This document shows, piece after piece, positions 61,115 through 64,000 of a stretch of DNA of 64,000 bases. This stretch comes from CAZSAK01 sp964605155. GTDB taxonomy: Bacteria > Pseudomonadota > Gammaproteobacteria > SZUA-140. The notes under the pieces are model-generated. The model did no database searches. It was not told where the DNA came from and was given only the letters and a program-made list of their open reading frames with translations. A program made the position numbers and the translations under genes. The stretch lies in assembly GCA_964605155.1 (NCBI GenBank), contig CAZSAK010000008.1, forward strand, positions 30,056-94,055, written 5' to 3'. Each line of letters starts with the position of its first letter. Positions within the stretch are counted from its first letter, which is position 1.

Positions 61115-61130
61115 ACACCATATCTTGTGT
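61115..61130. promoter_or_regulatory. Second NrdR-like box
   Basis: ACACCATATCTTGTGT matches the NrdR consensus at 14 of 16 positions. It is 144 bp from the first box, more than the usual 31-32 bp, so joint binding is uncertain. A degenerate third candidate (11 of 16) lies at 60937. Confidence 0.55.
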
Positions 61131-61139
61131 TTGAAAAGA

Positions 61140-61148
61140 TTATCCACA
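61140..61148 (+). promoter_or_regulatory. DnaA box
   Basis: TTATCCACA is a perfect high-affinity DnaA site, 10 bp after the second NrdR-like box. A related imperfect site, TTATCCAGA, is at about 61200. DnaA control of ribonucleotide reductase genes is known in E. coli. Confidence 0.6.
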
Positions 61149-61309
61149 AACCCACAGCTGACTCAAATTATTATCATTAATATCAGTACCTTGCTAATAG
61201 TTATCCAGAGACTATCAACACCTCATACACAGACATATGCCCTGCCCAAGCGAGGAAAAATTTTTTTACGGATCGACTGGACGCGTGGCATGAAAACCCG
61301 ACTGCCGCC

Positions 61310-61338
61310 CTTGAAAACCGCTTGCCTGATACCTATCT
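61310..61338 (+). promoter_or_regulatory. Sigma-32 (heat-shock) promoter of hsp20
   Basis: CTTGAAA (61310-61316) is a perfect sigma-32 -35 element. CCTATCT (61332-61338) is close to the CCCATNT -10 consensus, with a 15-base spacer. It ends 57 bp before the Hsp20 start. Confidence 0.75.
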
Positions 61339-61395
61339 ATAGCCTTAACAGAGCACTCATGACCGTAATTGAATTTAGAAGAGGAGAGACCAGCA

Positions 61396-61842
61396 ATGAG
61401 CCTGATCCATTATGAACCCTGGAACCGTTTCAACACGTTCCACAATGAAATTAACAAACTGTTTGATTACCCCTTGAGCACCGTGCGCCGTAATGGTAAA
61501 CAGGTCGCAACGGGTGACTGGACACCCGCAGTTGATATCAAGGAAGAGGACAACCAGTTTGTACTGTATATCGATGTACCCGGTGTCGAGGCCAAGGATA
61601 TCGACATCACCACGGAAAACGGGGTCCTGCAGATCAAAGGGCAGCGCTATGCGCAAACCAAGGAAGAGCGCACTGGCTACAAGCGCATCGAGCGTACACG
61701 CGGCAGTTTCCAGCGCAGTTTTACTCTGCCGGACACGGCGGACACTGACAGTATCTCAGCACGCAACAAAAACGGTGTACTCGAGATCATGATCCCCAAG
61801 CATGCGCAGGTACAAGCGCGCAAGATCACTGTCGAGGAATAA
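61396..61842 (+). CDS. Hsp20/alpha-crystallin small heat-shock protein
   Basis: A 148-residue ATP-independent holdase that oligomerises and binds unfolded proteins. It begins SLIHYEPWNRFNTFHNEINKLF, and the alpha-crystallin domain spans about 45-135 with WTPAVDIKEEDNQFVLYIDVPG, the QIKGQRYAQTKEERTGY segment, and NGVLEIMIPK. The start at 61396 has GAGGAG 10 bases upstream; an in-frame ATG at 61369 has none. The predicted sigma-32 promoter supports heat-shock control, and a strong terminator follows. Confidence 0.96.
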   Translation: MSLIHYEPWNRFNTFHNEINKLFDYPLSTVRRNGKQVATGDWTPAVDIKEEDNQFVLYIDVPGVEAKDIDITTENGVLQIKGQRYAQTKEERTGYKRIERTRGSFQRSFTLPDTADTDSISARNKNGVLEIMIPKHAQVQARKITVEE

Positions 61843-61866
61843 TCAGGTACGATTGATCAGAAAAAA

Positions 61867-61896
61867 ACGGGTAGGCATGGAACCTACCCGTTTTTT
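61867..61896. terminator. Intrinsic terminator of hsp20
   Basis: A 9-bp stem ACGGGTAGG/CCTACCCGT with a 7-base loop, flanked by A6 and T6, functions in either direction. It lies 24 bp after the hsp20 stop. Confidence 0.92.
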
Positions 61897-61935
61897 ATTG
61901 TCTATACAAACAACCAACAACAATCATTGCCTCCC

Positions 61936-63321
61936 ATGATCAAAAAGACACTCATAATCCTTAGTTACACATTCCTGCTGTTTACCAGCGCAATAATGCC
62001 CGCACAGGCAAGCCTGCCTGCGATCGATTCCCAGGGTGAGCAGCTTCCCACGCTGGCGCCCATGCTCAGCAAGGTCACCCCCGCGGTGGTCAACATCGCT
62101 ACCGAGGGTCGTATCCGTGTCCAGGACAACCCCTTGCTACAGGATCCGTTCTTCAGGTTTTTCTTCAATGTACCACAACAGGCTCCGCGGGAACGCCGTA
62201 CCCAGAGCCTTGGTTCGGGTGTTATCGTCGATGCAAAAAACGGCTACATCCTGACCAACAACCATGTCATCGACAAGGCTGTGACGATTACCGTAACGCT
62301 GCAGAACAACAAGCAGCTGAGCGCCACACTGGTGGGTACCGATCCTGAATCCGATATCGCCGTGGTCCAGGTACCTCCTGAAGATCTCACGACTGACTTG
62401 CCGTTGGCCGATTCAGACAAATTACAGGTCGGCGATTTCGTGGTTGCCATCGGAAGTCCTTTCGGTCTCGGCCAGACGGTAACATCGGGTATCGTCAGCG
62501 CACTTGGCAGAAGCGGCCTGGGCATCGAAGGCTACGAGGATTTTATCCAGACCGATGCCTCGATAAATCCCGGTAACTCCGGCGGTGCGCTGGTCAACCT
62601 GCGCGGTGAACTGGTCGGCATCAACACCGCCATACTCGCACCCAGCGGTGGTAATGTCGGCATCGGATTTGCCATACCAATCAATATGGCAAAACAGATC
62701 ATGGCCCAGCTCATCGAATACGGTGAAGTCAAACGCGGCCGCCTGGGTATCGCCATCCAGGACCTGACGCAGGACCTCGCCGGGGCCTTTGGTATTCAAC
62801 GTGAAGAAGGCGGCGCGGTAGTTGTGCAGGTGCTTGAAAAATCGGCGGCCGACAAGGCTGGTATCAAGACCGGTGATATCGTTACCGAAGTCAATGGACA
62901 CCCGGTCCAGAACGCGGGCGACCTTCGCAATATCATCGGTCTGTTACGCGTCCATCAAAAGGTGGAACTAAAGGTATTGCGTGACGGCAAGGAACACACC
63001 ATTGAGACAGTCATCGACGAACCAGCACAGACCACTTTGCGCGGTGAGAAACTCAGCCCGAAGCTCACGGGAGCGGTATTCGGCCTTGCCAGTGAAGCGA
63101 CCTCGAATGCGGGCCCGGCCGAAGGCATAGTCATTCTGGATGTCGCCACGGGCAGTCCCGCCTCACGCGCCGGGTTGCGCAAGGGTGACATCATCGCCTC
63201 TGTAAATCGTATAGCGGTTAATTCCTTCGACGACTTCGAAACCGCGCTTACCAAGTCCAATCGAGGAATCCTGTTGAACATCCGGCGCGGTAATGCCGCG
63301 TTGTTTGTCATCATACAGTAA
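61936..63321 (+). CDS. Do-like serine protease (DegQ/DegP family)
   Basis: A 461-residue periplasmic protease and chaperone. A signal peptide (to about residue 24, AQA-SLPA) is followed by the trypsin-like domain with NNHVID (H110), SDIAVVQV (D140) and NPGNSGGAL (S215). Two PDZ domains follow, at about 260-350 and 370-455. It degrades or refolds damaged envelope proteins. Start 61936 (MIKKTL) is preferred to a TTG at 61927. It lies directly behind the heat-shock gene but after a terminator, so it needs its own promoter. Confidence 0.95.
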   Translation: MIKKTLIILSYTFLLFTSAIMPAQASLPAIDSQGEQLPTLAPMLSKVTPAVVNIATEGRIRVQDNPLLQDPFFRFFFNVPQQAPRERRTQSLGSGVIVDAKNGYILTNNHVIDKAVTITVTLQNNKQLSATLVGTDPESDIAVVQVPPEDLTTDLPLADSDKLQVGDFVVAIGSPFGLGQTVTSGIVSALGRSGLGIEGYEDFIQTDASINPGNSGGALVNLRGELVGINTAILAPSGGNVGIGFAIPINMAKQIMAQLIEYGEVKRGRLGIAIQDLTQDLAGAFGIQREEGGAVVVQVLEKSAADKAGIKTGDIVTEVNGHPVQNAGDLRNIIGLLRVHQKVELKVLRDGKEHTIETVIDEPAQTTLRGEKLSPKLTGAVFGLASEATSNAGPAEGIVILDVATGSPASRAGLRKGDIIASVNRIAVNSFDDFETALTKSNRGILLNIRRGNAALFVIIQ

Positions 63322-63397
63322 CGGAGAACTTGCTCCATCCGGCCGGCCTCTTCGAAGTATAGAGGCGGCGTATTGCCGTTTACCGGGGATTTACTTG

Positions 63398-64000
63398 TTA
63401 ACGCGCAGAGTGGCCAGTCATTTTGACCTCGACCTTCTCCTCAAGTCCTGCATAGTAATTACGCAGTATTTCCAGCACCTCCGGGCGGCTGAATTCCGGC
63501 GGAACCTCTTCACCTTCCGATAGTGCCTTGCGCAGCTTGGTGCCTGACAGCAACAGGCGATCACCGCCTTCATGTGGACAGGTGCGCATCGAGGCCATGC
63601 CGTTGCACTTGTAGCACCAGAAGGTCCAGTCAATCTTCAGCGGTTTAGTTTCCAGGGCGTCATCCGGTATCTCGTCGAAGATATGATGGGCATCGAATGG
63701 TCCGTAGTATTCACCGACGCCAGCATGGTCGCGTCCGACGATCAGGTGCGAACAGCCATAATTCTGTCTGAAAAGCGCGTGCAGCAGGGCCTCGCGTGGA
63801 CCAGCGTAGCGCATGTCGAGTGGATAACCTGCCTGCACCACGGTATTGTCTACGAAGTAATTCTCAACCAGAGCATTAATCGCTTCCTTGCGTACCTCCG
63901 CGGGGATATCACCGGGTTTAAGTTTACCGAGCAGGGAATGGATCAGGACACCGTCGCAGATCTCTATCGCCACCTTGACCAGGTATTCATGCGAACGGTG
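63398..64000 (-). CDS. sat: Sulfate adenylyltransferase, C-terminal part (partial)
   Basis: The frame runs off the right edge; about 200 residues remain. Visible are HRSHEYLVKVAIEICDG (catalytic histidine region), REALLHALFRQNYGCSHLIVGRDHAGVG, and a cysteine-rich CYKCNGMASMRTCP segment resembling a zinc ribbon. That combination is typical of the homo-oligomeric ATP sulfurylase of dissimilatory sulfur metabolism, not the CysD/CysN pair. In sulfur oxidisers it runs in reverse, making ATP from APS. The gene is convergent with the DegQ-like gene, 76 bp apart. Confidence 0.92.
   Translation of the reverse strand, partial: HRSHEYLVKVAIEICDGVLIHSLLGKLKPGDIPAEVRKEAINALVENYFVDNTVVQAGYPLDMRYAGPREALLHALFRQNYGCSHLIVGRDHAGVGEYYGPFDAHHIFDEIPDDALETKPLKIDWTFWCYKCNGMASMRTCPHEGGDRLLLSGTKLRKALSEGEEVPPEFSRPEVLEILRNYYAGLEEKVEVKMTGHSAR

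Noticed and set aside
1..64000. CRISPR arrays, rRNA or tRNA genes, insertion sequences, phage genes
   Set aside because: No regularly spaced repeats, no cloverleaf-like sequences in the gaps and no transposase or integrase motifs were seen on either strand.

Overview
The window looks like a core chromosomal segment of a gammaproteobacterium. It shows the classical orders lptD-surA-pdxA-rsmA, glyQ-glyS-gmhB-plsC, glnA-ntrB-ntrC, lptM-lysA-cyaA-argH and algZ-algR-hemC-hemD-hemX-hemY, as in Pseudomonas and the Chromatiales. A dissimilatory-type sulfate adenylyltransferase at the right edge suggests, as inference only, a sulfur-oxidising relative of the purple sulfur bacteria. Both strands are used, most genes lie in short operons, and I see no rRNA, tRNA, CRISPR array, prophage or intact insertion sequence.

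Layout. 1-4240: envelope biogenesis and housekeeping (end of lptD, surA, pdxA, rsmA), followed by a 630-bp decayed stretch. 4870-8196: small envelope genes (DUF2846 lipoprotein, YceI protein, an unknown membrane protein, a Gly-rich lipoprotein). 8267-12619: plsC, gmhB, glyS and glyQ on the minus strand. 12915-14979: an unknown gene behind a sigma-28-like promoter, then a PP-loop tRNA-thiolation-type ATPase coupled to a TusA-like sulfur carrier. 15195-20085: glnA, a DUF4124 gene, ntrB and ntrC. A sigma-54 promoter and NtrC sites are visible, so the nitrogen circuit can be read almost whole. 20074-22715: a class 1B-like pyrD, trmL, a frameshifted arsC pseudogene and a methyltransferase. 22735-24576: two tiny single-span membrane ORFs, lysA, and lptM. 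24665-29959: an esterase, class I cyaA (probable UUG start) and argH. 30111-36444: algZ-algR and hemCDXY. 36476-38941: a 2Fe-2S flavin reductase, an epimerase, and a Rieske gene broken by an amber codon.

39030-57317 is the accessory part: about 18 kb of exclusively exported or lipid-anchored proteins in two divergent blocks around a 400-bp control region. The leftward block encodes an HzsA-related lipoprotein with two CXXCH motifs, two predicted beta-barrel proteins (one with SH3), a TlpA thioredoxin, a DUF4266 lipoprotein ending in a Gly/Cys tail, and a DUF3570 barrel. The rightward block encodes a cytochrome-like CXXCH protein, a LamG/CXXCH lipoprotein, a Tat-exported DUF1501 protein, and a module of one coiled-coil protein, three TPR proteins and a small periplasmic protein. 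This is the best candidate for an undescribed envelope system.

57914-64000: a split B12-dependent ribonucleotide reductase (nrdJa and nrdJb, with NrdR and DnaA boxes upstream and a strong hairpin between the halves), an Hsp20 gene with a sigma-32-type promoter, a DegQ-like protease, and the C-terminal part of sat.
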